Part shown: positions 12,141 through 26,600 of the stretch, one piece after another
How the letters are laid out: each line of letters opens with the position of its first letter
Position numbering within the stretch: position 1 is the stretch's first letter
From: Synaphobranchus kaupii
Lineage: Eukaryota > Chordata > Actinopteri > Anguilliformes > Synaphobranchidae
Assembly (NCBI GenBank): GCA_029718625.1
Contig: CM056379.1
Span: forward strand, 57,687,626 to 57,751,625
Length of the DNA: 64,000 nt
Direction of reading: 5' to 3'
Translations under genes and position numbers: made by a program
Notes under the pieces: generated by a model
The model's input: only the letters and a program-made list of their open reading frames with translations
Told to the model about the DNA's origin: nothing
The model's database searches: none

Positions 12141-14527
12141 TGATAAGTCTTGTTTTAATGGATAGGTTCACTTTTTCAACCTATGCCCTATTGAAATGTT
12201 GTTTCCCATCATGTATAATTGTGCATAGCACAACCTTACTGATAGCTTTCACTAAGGTCCAGGTTGAAAAAAAGTGAACCTCAACCTTTAGAGCAGCATT
12301 TTAAAGATCGAGAGAAGTGATGTATGGGTGCATTTCCATATTCCATACATGTATTTTAATCTGCCTTTATTGATTTATGTCCTATGATGTTATAACTAAG
12401 CTATAACACAATCTACCATTACAGAATAATAAAGATAGACTGACAATGTATTTTAACCCTTGAACTTGGTAACAGTCTTTAGACTGTTTAGAAATGGGCT
12501 CAAACGATGTATTCATTCAGTGAGGCCTCGTGTTGAGTTACGGATAAACTTACAGATGTGGGGCAGGGGTGAATTGAGGTCCAGTTACGTTTGTGAGGAA
12601 GTGTAAACAAACATGGCACAATGTTGTCTCACTCAAAACAGCTTTCCCCTCTCTATCAGTTTATGCCAATATTCAACTTATGGCGTTCACATGGATGCAA
12701 TTTGTGATTACTCCAATAGCCACGTTTACATGGTTAAAAGGTAGCTAACTGCTTCACATTGTAAGGACAAACATGTTCTGCCCATAAAAAATTATTATCA
12801 TTATCGCTAGCTAGCCATTATAGCTAGTTATTTTCTAACTAACTGCTAGTGGATGATTTATATTATTATAACCATTATTATTTTTGCTAGCTTTACCTAT
12901 TGCTAAATTAGGCCAATTTTCTGATAATTACAGTTATTTAATGTGCAAGCTATCTAGCTAGTCCAAAAATAAGCTCATAACTGGTGAATTATCACTGGTG
13001 AAATGTGTTAATTTAATAATAAAATTCTGGAAGTGTGATCCCGAAGAAACCCCAGCCTCAGGCCAGGCAAATTTTGACGGGCATTTTTTTCACCGTGCCT
13101 CTCTCCACTTCTGCCTGACATGCCCAGTTTCAAAAAGCCAAAAGAAATTGGAGTAAGATGTTTACATGCACCAAGAAAATTTGGGCAAAAAACCAGGGGC
13201 CACATGTATAAACAGTGCAGAGCAGGAAAATGCCCTCAGAAAGAAATTCAGATGTATAAAATAACACGTGCTGTGAGAATCTGCATACCTCTGCACACGC
13301 CGGACACTATATGTACACAATGTTTGGCGTCAGTGTGATATGGCAACATAGTGACCGAAAGGCAGAGGTAGAAAATACAAAACTTTTTTTTAAAGCAGAT
13401 TCCAGATTTTCACCATGAGCGTTCTTTTACTCAGAGTTTTATATATGTGGCCCCAGGTGTGTTAATCTGGTTTTGAATACACAGATTTATGACCTTACAT
13501 AATCAGATAAAGGCATTTACATGACCATTTCAATAATCACAGTATTGCTATAAATGCCCACTGACTGGTTACTAGAACGACCATAAATAAAGCTACCTTT
13601 GCTTAACAAATAGTGGACAAACTTAAAACAGTAGCAAAACATTTTTTCCAACTCTAACCAAACATGCCATCCTTAACCGATAAGGACACGCACATCTGAA
13701 TTTTCAATTAGAATATTAATCCCACAAATAAATACAACCATAGAACTGTTTAATAGGCATTCTGGCCCACGCATGAATTTCTCTGCCCCGTCCTAATCAA
13801 CTGTAAGATAAACATCTACAGTTAGCAGCCAATATTATAAGTTTTTAACACAATCAAGCAACACACAAGAACAAGACATTAAATTGCCTTTGAGTTTGCA
13901 CTGACCGTACGTGAAAAGTAATTCGTTAGCATCAACAACTCTGGAAGTAAAACAAAAAGTGCGTGCCTACCTTTACAATGTTGCTTTCACAAATAACTTG
14001 ATAAATGTATCCTTATGAAATTACATTTAGCCAACCAGATTTGATCAAAGTCATTGCTGACAGGCAGCGTTTAGATGCTTTCAAAAAAGCACGTGGGTGC
14101 ACGGGTGCATGTGTCCAATGGAGGAATGAAGAGTTTAAATTGACTGCTCTCTACAGTCATTTTGAAATCATGTACCGTTACATTGACATAAATATGTACA
14201 TATAAGAATATATGACAGAAAGGGTTATTTGACCCTCACCCCCTTTGCCTCCACATTTTGGCACGAGTGTAAATAACTGAATTACACTCGGAAGAAAAAC
14301 ACTGTAGGCCATATCATATACAATGAAATTGTTAGCATTTATAAGCTAAGAATATAAAGCTGAATGGCTTCTGCTATTGTAGTTGTACTGTAGTGATGAA
14401 TTTGTTTTTGTGTATACAGTTAGCAAGTCAAGCCTTGACTGCTTGACAACTAACAATAACAAAAATTAATAAATAGACACTCTGATTTTCTTGTTCACTA
14501 ACCAGCTTATCTGAGTGATTGGAAGTG
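12141..14527. other. Non-coding stretch, no defined element
   Basis: AT-rich sequence with scattered GCTAGCTA-type runs (12,805-12,965). No exon, RNA gene or bounded transposon could be supported. The short open frames at 13,008-13,338 overlap on opposite strands and show no domain. Confidence 0.35.
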
Positions 14528-14530
14528 TAA

Positions 14531-15616
14531 AGGACAGTTTATAGTCCTGCGAGTGTCGCTGCGACCGAGGATGTGTGACGGACGTCGCTGGTTGCTGCGA
14601 CTTTTGGTTTATACTTCGGGCAACTGTCGTCCTGTGGTCGCTGCGACGGTCGCTGAAGATGTCGCTGAGACATGAAATAAATTAAACTTTGACCCTGTCG
14701 CTGCCTCGGTTGTTATGGTAACGTTTGTCTCGGACAGCGGAGACTTCGTTCGAGCTGTCAACTTACTAGCTAGCACAGAGGCTAAGCTAACTGCTAATGG
14801 ACAGATTTCTTTTCTGGAAAACTTTGCGTGCAGCCATAGGGTAGGCTTACCTACCCATAGCTTACCTACCTAGCAAGCGCGTGAATAGCATTATAAATGA
14901 GCACAATTTTATATTATTATTATTAATAGCCGAATAATAATAACGATGTAATTTAACTCTGCTAGAAAAAACATTAGAAACCATTACGTGATGTGAATTG
15001 GGACATCTTGGTTTTGGTCTCCAATCAGGTTACTATTACAGACCATTAGAGACCATCAAAATCCCCAAAGATACCATTAGAGTCCAACAGAGCACCACCA
15101 GATGAAATTAGAAGCCACTGGATTACCAATAAAGACTATCAGAAACCAGCAGAATCCATCACAAAAACATGAAATTCCATTAAAACCATTAGGAATTTTC
15201 TGATGGTTTTTAATGTTCTTTCTAGCAGGCATGAGTTGCATCAATGTTGAGGTTTAATTACAAATGTTTTATTTGCTACCTCGTTCAAAACCCACATAGC
15301 CTACAAGTGTATGAAAGACGCAGTGAATGATATTTCAAACAATAGGCGCGGTGCCCTCGAAATGGACATTTATAAAACTTTATTTCAGAGGCCTCCGACA
15401 AAAAAAGGGGTAAAGCAGAAGACATAATGAGATGTAGGCTAGCCTAATAAAGCTGCTTCTTCCTCCATTGTCCCTTCAGTGTAAACTGTCGCTGGAGTGC
15501 ATACTTTTTGCGAACGACAACGACCGCACAGTGTATGTAGCACGACAATAGAATGTTTATGAAAGTTCTGCGATTTCAGTCGAGCGACACACTGTCGCTG
15601 GACTATAAACTGGGCT
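14531..15616. mobile_element. Harbinger-like non-autonomous element
   Basis: A 1,086-bp element bounded by TAA on both sides (14,528-14,530 and 15,617-15,619) with inverted ends containing CAGTTTATAGTCC followed by GTCGCTGCGAC-like and TGTCGCT repeats. It contains a tract (about 15,030-15,210) of loosely repeated ACCATTAGA-type units. No transposase. Confidence 0.75.
15030..15210 (+). repeat. Imperfect short tandem/dispersed units (ACCATTAGA-like)
   Basis: Many variants of a roughly 16-20 bp unit containing CCATTAGA, CCATCA or CCAGCAGA follow each other inside the Harbinger-like element, ending in an inverted version (TTTTCTGATGGTTTTTAATG). Confidence 0.55.
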
Positions 15617-16354
15617 TAAGGAACATGTAACAAACCTGATATAGTGGTGCTAATGATCTGATGATCAAAATAATACATTTGTGATGTAGCTTTCCAGCAC
15701 AAGCTCAAACCTTTGATGTATTTGATTTATGGGTTGGAGGGTGAAAAAAAACCTGGTGCTTTTCTGCACAGAACACAGCATTAAGGATTGGGACCGGGCC
15801 TGTTCGAAAGCTTGGCACTCAGTCCAGGGGGTTGTTTTTATATTTCACACCACAGAAATCAGAATAAATTCAGATGCAAATGCAGTCAAGCTCAGGACAA
15901 TTACCATGAGTCACAACATGAGGAACAAGACACGTACCTGATCCAACTGAGCTACTGCGTAAGCACAGCAAGCTAGAAGCCAACGGTCAATTGCAGTTAT
16001 CAGTGAAGAACCCCTTAAAGGAGAGTTTCCAGACATGAATCACTTCCAGAGACTTCACATTGAAAAGCTGAAAAAATTTAACAAGTACACTACATTACTT
16101 ATGGGATGTGTTGCCCTATTTTGCAGAAATCCAGTTTGATTTGAGACAGCGGGCAAGAACAAATGTGTTAAGAATGTATAAAAATACACTCATCCTCACA
16201 CCCTCCTTCCAAAAAATCTTTTGAATACATAAAACAGCAAAAGCCACAAAAGAACTACTCAGAATAACATAACCACAGACGGTAATTATAATGCATCCTT
16301 CTGTAGTCTGGAAGTTGTTAAATCCATGTTATTTTTGGGAATGTCTGACCCAAC

Positions 16355-16355
<1 letters not shown>

Positions 16356-16404
<49 letters not shown>
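16356..16404 (+). repeat. (GA)n microsatellite
   Basis: About 24 uninterrupted GA units. Confidence 0.97.
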
Positions 16405-16410
<6 letters not shown>

Positions 16411-17618
16411 CTGGGAATGATTCAATGGCTTCAGGCTACAGAACGGATTTTGCATTGACTTTGTAGGCCTTGTTCTGTCATTTGTGAGCGTCGAACAATA
16501 CATGCAGCATCAAACTACAATTATCCTGTTGTCCCAGTTTAATTTGATTGTCCATAAAATCCCAGTAGTTAATGAAATGCTACCTGGAGTGCTGGATAAG
16601 CCTTAGCCTGGCTATTGTGACTGTCATGCTATTTCAGTTAAGTCAGGAGGACGACTCAGAGCCTGGCCTCTGACCAACATGACAAAACCTCGCCTGCAGT
16701 TGGACAATCCTTCATAAACATCGCCTCAGTAGTTCCGACACACTCAAATCAGGGCCGCAGGTAATGGAACAGCGGGGCAGAGCTCAGTGTATGAAGCCAC
16801 ATCTGCAGCCTATATCAACATTTCCCCTGCAGAAATATGGCCATAATTCCTCGTGTCAGTATTATTTCACATCTACATTCATTCCTGCCCTTTCATTTGT
16901 GGCAGTCATTGCTCAGCCATTCTTGTTTATGTCACCGTATATTCTATTTGACACATTGAGGAGGACACTGAATTTCAAACGCAGAGCCACCATTTACCCA
17001 AAACTGGACAGTGGCTAAGCTCGAAGTGGAATGATATAGCGCCCCCTAGTGTATTCTTAATCCACCTGCATGCTTTATGATATTATTGTATTTTTTTTTT
17101 TGTTCCAGCTTTAACTACAGGGAGATGGCGAGAAATCCGTTTAGAAGTTGACCGCCTTTGAATATACAAAGAATTCAAAGCCAGTGAGAGAGAAATATTC
17201 CCCTTTAATATTGCTGTAAAAAAAGGGAAATTAAAATTGTCAAGGTATTTCAAATAAATGCATTTGTCGCACATTCAAATAGGCAAAGAGCATTGACCAA
17301 TAGCAAGGAACACCACTGGAAAAGATTCCTTTCTACGGAGCTGAAAACTGCTGATGTTACACAAATGTGACACCTAGCGGCATCAGGAACATACTACAAG
17401 CATATGATATTCCAAACAAATAAGACAAATAAGGCAAAATAACATCAGGCTCAAGTGGTAAAAGTGGTCTATGTTTAGCTGATGGACAAATATACATGAA
17501 GCACAATAGAAGACTGGGTGCTCTGGTAAAAAAACATAGTAGAGAAGTAAAGAAGTAAAATAGGTGCTCTTGGAACTGTGGGATCAAAGCAATAGAAAAC
17601 TGAGATGGCGTTCCAGGT

Positions 17619-18369
17619 CAGGGCTGTCTTATCCCAATGGGCTACAAGGGCTGTTGCCAGGGGTCCCACACGTTTGGGGGCACAAACGGGCCCCAAAATG
17701 AATATTAAGTTATTAATAAAATAAAAAATTTTAAAGACAGACTCAGCGATATGACATTGCATGCATTAGCATTGTTTCTCTTTTGTCTTTTTGGCATACT
17801 GTAGTAGCGGTATGTCACCGTGGAAAACTGTGCATGCCACTGAGCCACATCTGCTGTGCACCAATTGATGTAAGTTAGCTAGCAAAATGTCCGCACCAAG
17901 AAAAGAAAACAGGCCAGCGGTGCTCAAAAGTGAGAAAATAAAAAAACAGTTAAAGAAGATGAGCTGAAAAAAAACACCCAAACTCATAGCATATTTTAGT
18001 CAACCAGTAAGCAAACAATTAACCACGGAAAGAGACGGAGATCTTAATCACAGAAACTATATATAGTCATATTGTGTGGATTGGTATGCGTAGCCTGCTC
18101 TATTGTATTTATTATATAAGTCGCCGTCGAAAATAGAGAACGGTAACATAGGCTACTTTACAGCATTAATAGCCTAATCAATGACAGCTGTCATTCGTAT
18201 TAGCTTGAACACTTAGAAATGCAGTTGCCATGTTCCCGTCTGCTGTTAAAGAACATTGCTTTGAATATACATTATATATAGACTATATGTTATATATAAG
18301 CCTATATTTCTATTTTGGCCTCCAAAATCGAATTAGCCCCAGGGCCCAGCAAACCTAGGCCCGGTCCTG
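17619..18369. mobile_element. hAT-type non-autonomous element
   Basis: A 751-bp element with ends CAGGGCTGTC and CGGTCCTG in inverted orientation, flanked by TTCCAGGT (17,611-17,618) and TTCCAGGC (18,370-18,377), an 8-bp target duplication with one mismatch. No transposase remains. A second copy lies at 60,934-61,684 as part of the segmental duplication. Confidence 0.75.
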
Positions 18370-19734
18370 TTCCAGGCACTCTAAAAATGAAAAAAAGGAA
18401 GGATAAGAATGAATTAAAAAGCCTCTATTGCAATGGCTATAACATTAAAAAACCAGGACATCACAAAAGCCAACATGTTTCCACCACAGCTGGTCTTCAT
18501 GGGGGCTGAAAGGCACAGCCGAGGTTCCACAAATCAGTGTTAGACACAAAAATACAAATATCATTCACATTTAAAAAGAAATCTAAATATTACAAAAGAC
18601 TCAAATATCAGCAAAGAATAGATTATCTTCAGTTTGGCACCTGCAAACAGTTCCATGGAAAAGTGAGGTCAACAGAAGGATGGGAGTTAATATGCGTTCT
18701 GTGGAATGGTGCACCCAGGAGAAGGATGTGAGTTAATATGCTTTGCATGCATGGCTGCTGTTGTGGAGAAGACATGGAAGAAAGGACCTTAGGCATAAAC
18801 AAAGCTGACATTCTAATTTTACTCAGGTCACTGTGCAATGGGGCTTCGCATGGTGCCGCAACACACTATCCTAAGTTCCCCCGATCTAGTCCCTCTTCCA
18901 TTTCATGAGCTAATGACTGTCAGATTCATCTTACGTGACAATTTGCATAAAATGGATTCTGCCTGAATATAATCAGCTACACATTCCAAATGAAGCAAAG
19001 TATTAATGTTTCATTAATATAATAAGAATAACCTTCCCAGTGATTTCTGGATTTAGGTCAGAAGTAAGCATATAGATAGTTCATTTTATTGTCATTATTG
19101 TATGACTATAGCCTCCATAATTTATCTTAGCATATAGCCGAATCGAGCCAAAGTTACTGTGCCTTTAGGACCTTGTACCTGTTAACCATTGACATACAGC
19201 TAGAGAAGCTATTTTAGCTGTACAACATGCAAGTCATACTTTGTATTAGAATGCACAGACTACTGGTCAATATTCCACTGCTCAATACACAATACCCCCT
19301 TCTGCCCTGTGTCAGTTACAGGCAACAGTAGTACACCCAAAGTTATAGCAAATATATTTCAGGGATTATGATATTAATGTACAGAATTCATGCTGTACAC
19401 ATTACAGTCCTCAGACACCAACATCAGCAGCACAAGTTAAGTCAAAGGAGAGGAGCTACAGAATATACAGTAAATAAATGAACAAGACCAATATCTGGGT
19501 CAATGACGAATTGGGTTTTCAGAAGTGCAAAAATTATAAAAGTGAAAATTATTCATTTTGAAAGTACTTTTCTGTTCACCATAATGTTATCTATGCAACT
19601 ATGTGGTTCAATGCAAAAAATAATTCCTATACTGTATTTTAAAACAAGATTGACAAATTTTGTCTCAAAAAAAGTAATTCGATGCAACAATATACATTTT
19701 TTAAATAATTAACTTTAGGTGCATTACCTATAAC

Positions 19735-19770
19735 TAATACTGGTAAAATATTAATATTTTACCAGTATTA
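19735..19770. repeat. 36-bp perfect palindrome
   Basis: Both 18-base halves are exact reverse complements (TAATACTGGTAAAATATT and its complement) with no spacer. Also present in copy B. Confidence 0.97.
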
Positions 19771-20525
19771 TTTAGTTAGGGCCGGATTCAGAGATGGCCA
19801 ACTTAAGTCATGCGCTTAAGTGCCTCTCCTGCGCGGATTTAACGTGGGATGAGATACGCCGTATTGTAACTTGTGCTACGCAGGTGCGTTTCTCAAAATG
19901 TGGGGGGCACAGGGCATGATATTCTAATGACCTGTTTCTTGTACCTGCCCCCTGGGTTGCCAGCTTTCTCCTAAAAAAATGCTTGTGGGGGTATACATTT
20001 TCAACGTGTCAGTGACATTGCCTTTAATAAGCGCATTTGCCTTTGTAAAATCCTACCTTTGTGCATTGTAGTTGCTCTTGCGTGATGGGGAAGGCAGTGA
20101 ACATATTCATCAGTTACATTGATTAAAAGATCATAGCTCCTATTGACGGCTTGGATATGCCCAATAAAAATAAATAATCGCTGGACAGTGCTTGCACGCA
20201 ATATTATTAAGTAAACAAATTAATCATTGGATTTACTGAAAAAAAAAAAAAGATTTGAAAAGGAATCTTTTTTTTTTTTTTTAACGATTTACCAAAAAGA
20301 CATGTAGCCTACGGTGGTTGAACACAAACCTTTATGTCTAACTTTATGGTTAGAGACTTTCGGACACAAAATTTACGCTTCACGTCATTGACCCATCGAT
20401 ACATCAAGAATTATAGGAGAAAATACGATCATTAGCGATATGAAAACAGCTAAGATGTAGAAAACACGCGGCTGGATAGCATGATCATTACAAGCCGCAA
20501 CTTGACTACCTTTTTACAAGCTAAG

Positions 20526-20696
20526 TTAGAGCAAATTTTTCACGCAGTATTCAGTGTAGTTGAACTCCTCCACGTGGAATTGTGCATCCTTCCACTTCTT
20601 GACTGTCCTCCGGCCATCCGGTGTTTCCAGGACAAAGTTCTTGATGGCCACGTTTGTCAGAGTTGCGCTCTTATAGATCATCTCCATGCCCCACTC
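20526..20696 (-). CDS. dhx58: dhx58 coding exon 11 (residues 620-675, stop)
   Basis: Last exon, beginning [15 protein letters not shown] and ending NLL before TAA (20,526-20,528). It holds the basic stretch KKWK that contributes to RNA-end binding in this family. Absent from the second genomic copy. Confidence 0.97.
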   Translation of the reverse strand, partial: EWGMEMIYKSATLTNVAIKNFVLETPDGRRTVKKWKDAQFHVEEFNYTEYCVKNLL

Positions 20697-23600
20697 CTGT
20701 GTGCACGGACACATGCCACAGTCAGGCACAAGAACAGCAGGTTTTGGAAGGATGGCAATAAAAAGAAGATTAGCATGTTAGCTCTGCATTTGTCGCACTG
20801 GACTTACAAATGCCTTGATGTCATTATGCAGAAGAGCTTATGACTGCCAAGCATCATCGCAGCAAATCAATAGAGCAAGCCACAAACCAACATCAGCGGT
20901 GGACAAAGCAAACAAGGAACACAATGGCCAGTTGAAGTTCCCATTCCAGAGTAATAACAGGGCACACGCGAATGAAACAAACCAGAGATGGACGAGGTCA
21001 TGCAGTCATTTTGATGACACGCCAATGCACAAAAGGCAAATGTAAGATACGGAAATTCTGGCTAACAAAGGAACGCAAAAAGCAGATCTCCAATTGCAAT
21101 AGGGCAAGACAGGGAAATGAGGCAGGAAGCAAGCATGGAATCCTTTCAGCATCTACTGCAACAAAATGCATACTGTGGTAGTATGCAGTATCCCAGAGCA
21201 GTACGTGGGGTTGGATGGGAATGCTGCCCAGAAAACCATTCAAAAAGCATCTGCAAACACCAGGATTATCAGACCAACCACAGAATAAGAGAACAAGATG
21301 ATCTCATATTCAAGATGAAAAACAAAGCAGCCATATCTACAGACCATTGCAAGCAGAGAGGTGTGAGGTAGATCAGTGTTGACAGTAGCTTCATATTTTG
21401 TTACAAAAGTGCTCACCTGGCCACACTTTGCACAGCTGACCTTCCGCCCAGGCTTCCAGTCCTCAAAAGTCTTTTTCAGGGGTATCAGTCCACCCAAACG
21501 ATAGCGCTCCCTGAAAACCCGCACAGGCAGACCAAAAACAATTTAAATATTTAATATTCTTTTAATATTACCGTCACCTTACAGTCAGACCAACTCCAAA
21601 GTTCATAAAATGAGAAGTAATGGAACGGATAATTGTTACTTATCACTACTATATTATTATTATATTAGCGTTACTAACATGTATAACTGCTTAAAATACT
21701 GGTTTCATGCTAGTTTTCATTTTTAATATTATAAGTATTGTATTAATTTATCTGAGTACTATGTTTTTAACCTCAGAGATCCCTCATCAGTTCTTAGGGT
21801 AAATTATGATGATGAGAAGTGAATGGAAAAGCAAATGAGATGAGTTGTAAATGACAGACACTCAAGGCTGTGTGCTCACTTGACATTGGGGTTGACGATG
21901 ACATAGTGTGCGCCTTCGATGAGCTGGATGTCGCTGCCGCGGGCGACAAGAGAATTGCAGAGACAGCACAGGAGGCGAACGCTGGCAGCCTGGTGAAGGC
22001 TCCTTTTCTCCTTGGCTTTCTGCTCTGCTAGCCGCCGTATAATCATGGCTTCCCTCTGCAGCTCTGAAACCTGAGAGAGGATGGGGGCAGAAACACAGAG
22101 TCATGAAGGCAGATACGCAGGTGCGCACACTGCACATGCCAGGGTGGAAAAACAAAGAATATGGACAGAGAGGACATGAACAGAGTGAGATGGACGCCCT
22201 GGAACGCAGATACACCGGACCACTGAAATAAACACAGAACACAGAAATAAACTACAGACACACAGTGTCACTGAAATACAGACACACTGGGACTCAAAGA
22301 GCCAGATCTAGGGCAGGGCGATATACCGCAACGATAATTATCGAATGCAATAACAGCCATCGCCACCGTGTGGGGTATTGACTTTCTTTTCTTTAATTAT
22401 GCCTGATGTGGTAGTAAACATCCGAACTTCAGAGGCCGCGTGAAATTTTTCTGGAAAAAAACACCACCACTGATATCTATTGGGTGTTGATAAGACAGCC
22501 AATCAGCAGAAAGGTCACACAGCTTCCATGTGATCATGTGATGTGTTTTTGTTAATCACATGGAAGCTGTGTGACCTTGCTGCTGATTGGCTGTCTTATC
22601 AACACCGAATCACTGGTGCTGTTTTTTCCCCCCATCAGGTATAATTAAAGAAAAAAAGACCAAAAAAAAGTCAATACCCCACATGGTGGCGAAGGCCTTT
22701 ATCGCACTCGATAATTATCTTTGAGGTATATCGCCCAGCCCTACCAGACACACAGATTTAGGCAGACATAAACACTGAAACACTTACAGAAACAGTAGTG
22801 AGGGAGGGAAAGTCAGACAGAGGGACACAGACATCGGGACAATGGAACACAGACAGGACAACAGCAGCAAACCCGTCCCACTCACCCGAATCCGGAATTC
22901 CCGGGGCGGCATTCGCTGCACTTCGTCAATGGCTTTCTTCGTCAGGTCTTCCAGGTACACATTAGTGAGCTCCCTAGACAGCTCCCGCCCCCCTGCTTGT
23001 GCCACCACCGAATACACGCTATTCTCAGCGCGGGCCCGCCCACTGGCCTGCTGCATGGCAATCTCATTGGTCAGCAGCCCGTAGCGCACCACCAGGTTAC
23101 ACTCTGGGATGTCCAGACCCTCCTCAGCTACGCTGGTGGAGACCAGCAGGTTCAGGGCTCCATTGCGGAACTGTCTGATGATCTCCTTTTGGTCTCCCTA
23201 CATAGACAACCAGGGAAGAAAGAGTCAACCTCTGATTTAACAGTCGAACTGTGAACTGCTCATTGTATCCCATAAATTAGCTAGACTCCACAGTTCTGTA
23301 GGTGACCTAAGTGTGTATGTGTGCCCATTACAGAGGGTCACATGACCTGGAACCATGATAAAAGCTTGATTAATCCTCTCTACAGAGATCTGGGTCTGTA
23401 TGTGGAGGTACTGTTCCCAAACCCCAGCTGATCAGTAAGGAGTCTGAGTCCCAGTTCCAAACACATAAAATAAGGAAAGGAGGAACACTAGCCCTGCTAT
23501 AAGTTATGACTTTTTGTATTAAACTAATGAATCTTCAACACATATCAATAAATGCCTCTTCAATATATTAAACAAATGGCACTTCAATATGCAATAATGA

Positions 23601-26600
23601 ACAAATGCCTCTTCAATATAGGATAATGCACAAATGCCTCTTCAGTTTAGAAGGAAAATAAAATATTTCTTTGTAGTTTTTCCTCCCTTTCCCTATAATT
23701 TGCAATTTATTTTCTTCTGTATTCAGCAGAAAATGGCATAAGGATTTGTGTAGATAGGAGGAAGGTTTTAGAACTAAAACAAATAAAATAAACAATCCAA
23801 ATAAGGCCTGCAAAGCTAGACAATCACTTAGAAAGCCATATGGACAATGGATAGCCAAGCCTATCGTGGGTGACCGAGTAAAGGTGTGTATTTTTTTATT
23901 GTTTTTATATATTTATTTATTTTTTAATACATCACCCTGAAAATAGCTAGGATTCCCAATACTCTTGCTACTACTCCGCCATTGTTCTGACAACTAAAGC
24001 AAATAAAATCTCAAGAGAAACTCCTAAAAGACGAGTAGAGGTTCTATCTCAAAGAGGCTGCTGCGATGAGAAAAGTAGCAAGAGATGAAATGATCAACCA
24101 TGAATGTAACTATGCGATTTCCTGCTTCTTTTAATTCCAACAGAAATGGTGTCACCACACTGATTGGACAAGAGAAGAATGCACAACAGCTGCTCCCAAT
24201 GACTAGTTAACTGCCTGTCTCCAAGACACTGATCAACAGCTGATCCACATACCCCTATAATGAAGTACTGAATCAAAGCAATCTCGAACCGAGGCTGTGT
24301 CCGAATACAACCCCTACACCCTTTTGAGGGCGCATATCTGAGTACACTTTGTCAAAAAGCTTTTGAGTGGTCCATTGTTTCTCACAAATGGGGGCACTTA
24401 AAATACCAGGATGAAACCCTTATTTCCGGGGTTTTGTTGAGGGAATGCAGGAGCACACTCATCTGCAGAACTGAGCACTCATCCGACAATTTCAGTAAGT
24501 AACTTGGAAGTAAAAATGTAAAAGACGTAGAGCGTATATGCATATCTATGGTACAAGAGTGGGGCTGTGTCTGAATCAGTGCCCCATCTACAGCGCCTGT
24601 TTAATGTGCAAATGTAAAAATGAAGTCGCAAAGCACGCACTTATTTTAAAAAGTAAAAACATGATGATTTTTATTTAAAATACGTTGGTTTCAGTTAAAA
24701 ATAGCCTATAAATAGGGCTAGTTTTGAGTTGCCATTTGGCTGGAAAGTCTTGCAAGATCTGGCAACCCTGCGCCCCACCCTTGCGCTGCCACATCACGTG
24801 TTGTTTTTGTTGTATTTGAAGGAAACGCCAGCGAAGCTGCGCCTCATTTTTTTTAAAATGAAGCCTCACGTCATATTTATGCGGCAAAAATATTTGTGTA
24901 CTTCTTAAAGTGTGCTCCCGAATGGACTCAGCGAAACCCCGGAAGTAAGTGTGTCATCCGGGTGTTTCAAGTATACTGCAATTCAAAATATTTTCACCTA
25001 CTCAACGATTTTCTCGTCCTATCTACTCACCAAGGCTATTCAATAGTGTGGAAGAGTGCTAATTCGGACACGGCCCGGGTTATATTATGAAATACTCTTT
25101 TTAAATTATTTTTATTTTTGTTAATTCTATATTCATAATCCACACTTTGTAACAATTGTCATATGTTAACTGATTGATCATCTCAATAAAAATAAAAAAT
25201 CTATAAAAAATATTATGAACTACTTTCACACACTGCTTGCAAAGTGAGGGGACAGGGCACATAGTAGGCAGGGGTCTGAGTGGACAAGGGACAGGGAACA
25301 GGGGTCATATTTGGACACAGCCAGAGAGAAGAAATATCGAACATCATCCCCTTAAAAAGAATTTGGGAAAAGGATCTTGGCTTGGTGCTTAGTGATGACC
25401 TATGTAATCAAATCCATTGCCCTTTATACGTAACATAACGAAAGAAATTAATTTTATCACACCTCCTACACAACATAAACTTTGTCAGATATTTCACCAA
25501 ACTTTGTGTCTTTTCTTGCATTGAGAGAAACTGAAACATTTCTGGTGTTCAGTTCATTCTGCCACAAAAACTATATTGAACATGCAGCTTGACCAAGTCC
25601 CATGTTTATAGCTCATAAATCCGATGAAAAACTTAACTTTTAAATCAAAGACATTAGGATTAGTAATTATAATCTCCCATTTTGCAAGAAATATATCATT
25701 TTACTTTGTAAAAATGAAATACCCCCAGTATATAAGATGTGGGTAAATAAAATTGTTGAATTCCTACCTTTAGAAAAACTCACACTAGAAACCAACCAGC
25801 AAAGCTCAATATTTGAAGAGTTATGGTCACTATTATTGACCACCCATAGAAGTGGCTAGTGGATGATCTCACCTCAATTGCCAGGTACATACAAACCTCA
25901 ATTCCAAAAAAGTTGGGACAGTATGTAAAATGCACATGAAAGCAGAAAGCAGTGATTAGTTAATTCTCTTTTAAATATATTTAATTGAAAACAGTACAAA
26001 GAAAAGATATTTAATGTTTTACCTAATCAGCTTTATTGATTTTTGTGAATATATGCTAATTCCGAATTTGAAGCCTGCAACACGTTCCAAAAAAGTTGGG
26101 ACAGTTGGGAATTGTCGTTCAATAGAAAACTTGCGCACTGCAATAGACGGACATTTGAGTTCTGAAAATGCGCTTCAGATGTCATTACAATACAGCTCTG
26201 TTTATCTAGGAATACAGCCTGTAAGTAAATAGAATGGTTGTGACAGAAAAAAGTTCAAAACCTTGCATTTATTGTTTTTCAAATAGCTACAGCGGACTCG
26301 CTGTGCATAAGGTTTTTTCGATAGCCTATGGTTAAAAAACAGAGATAAATGTCACCATGTTAACTGAATTGTAACCTTAGCTATTCTTCGTCCTTCATAT
26401 TTTTTAAATTACAGTGACAAGGTTTCCATACTCTCAGCTTATTAAAACCCCGCTGATTTCACCTGTTATTCCATAAAGGAACAAAAGATTTTAAAGAGAA
26501 CTAAGCGTCTAATTAGAAACGAAAACAAATTTGCAGCATGTTACACAATTCATTTACAATTAATTTTAATGCCATTATCTGCATGTGCGCTTTACAGGAG

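Larger units (their letters stand above)
16855..20348. repeat. Duplicated segment, copy A (left part)
   Basis: This stretch recurs almost unchanged at 60,170-63,673, offset 43,315-43,317 bp in the same orientation. Differences I can see are single bases (for example at 17,229, 18,122, 19,003 and 19,844), a two-base indel at about 18,920, a short T/A tract at 17,092 and poly-A/T length at 20,239-20,283. It is the 3' flank of dhx58 and contains a hAT-type MITE and a perfect palindrome, both also duplicated. Confidence 0.97.

Noticed and set aside
16318..16503. Ser-Leu-rich open frame
   Set aside because: Translation of the GA microsatellite.
18315..18509. Small frame repeated at 61,630-61,824
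   Set aside because: Identical only because the DNA is duplicated; it starts inside a hAT-type element and has no domain.
22997..23254. Plus-strand open frames over dhx58 exon 8
   Set aside because: Opposite-strand shadows of a conserved exon; no independent evidence.
25890..26115. Repeat of AAAAAAGTTGGGACAGT at 25,906 and 26,088 as a bounded MITE
   Set aside because: The copies are direct, not inverted, and no target duplication was found; boundaries cannot be supported.
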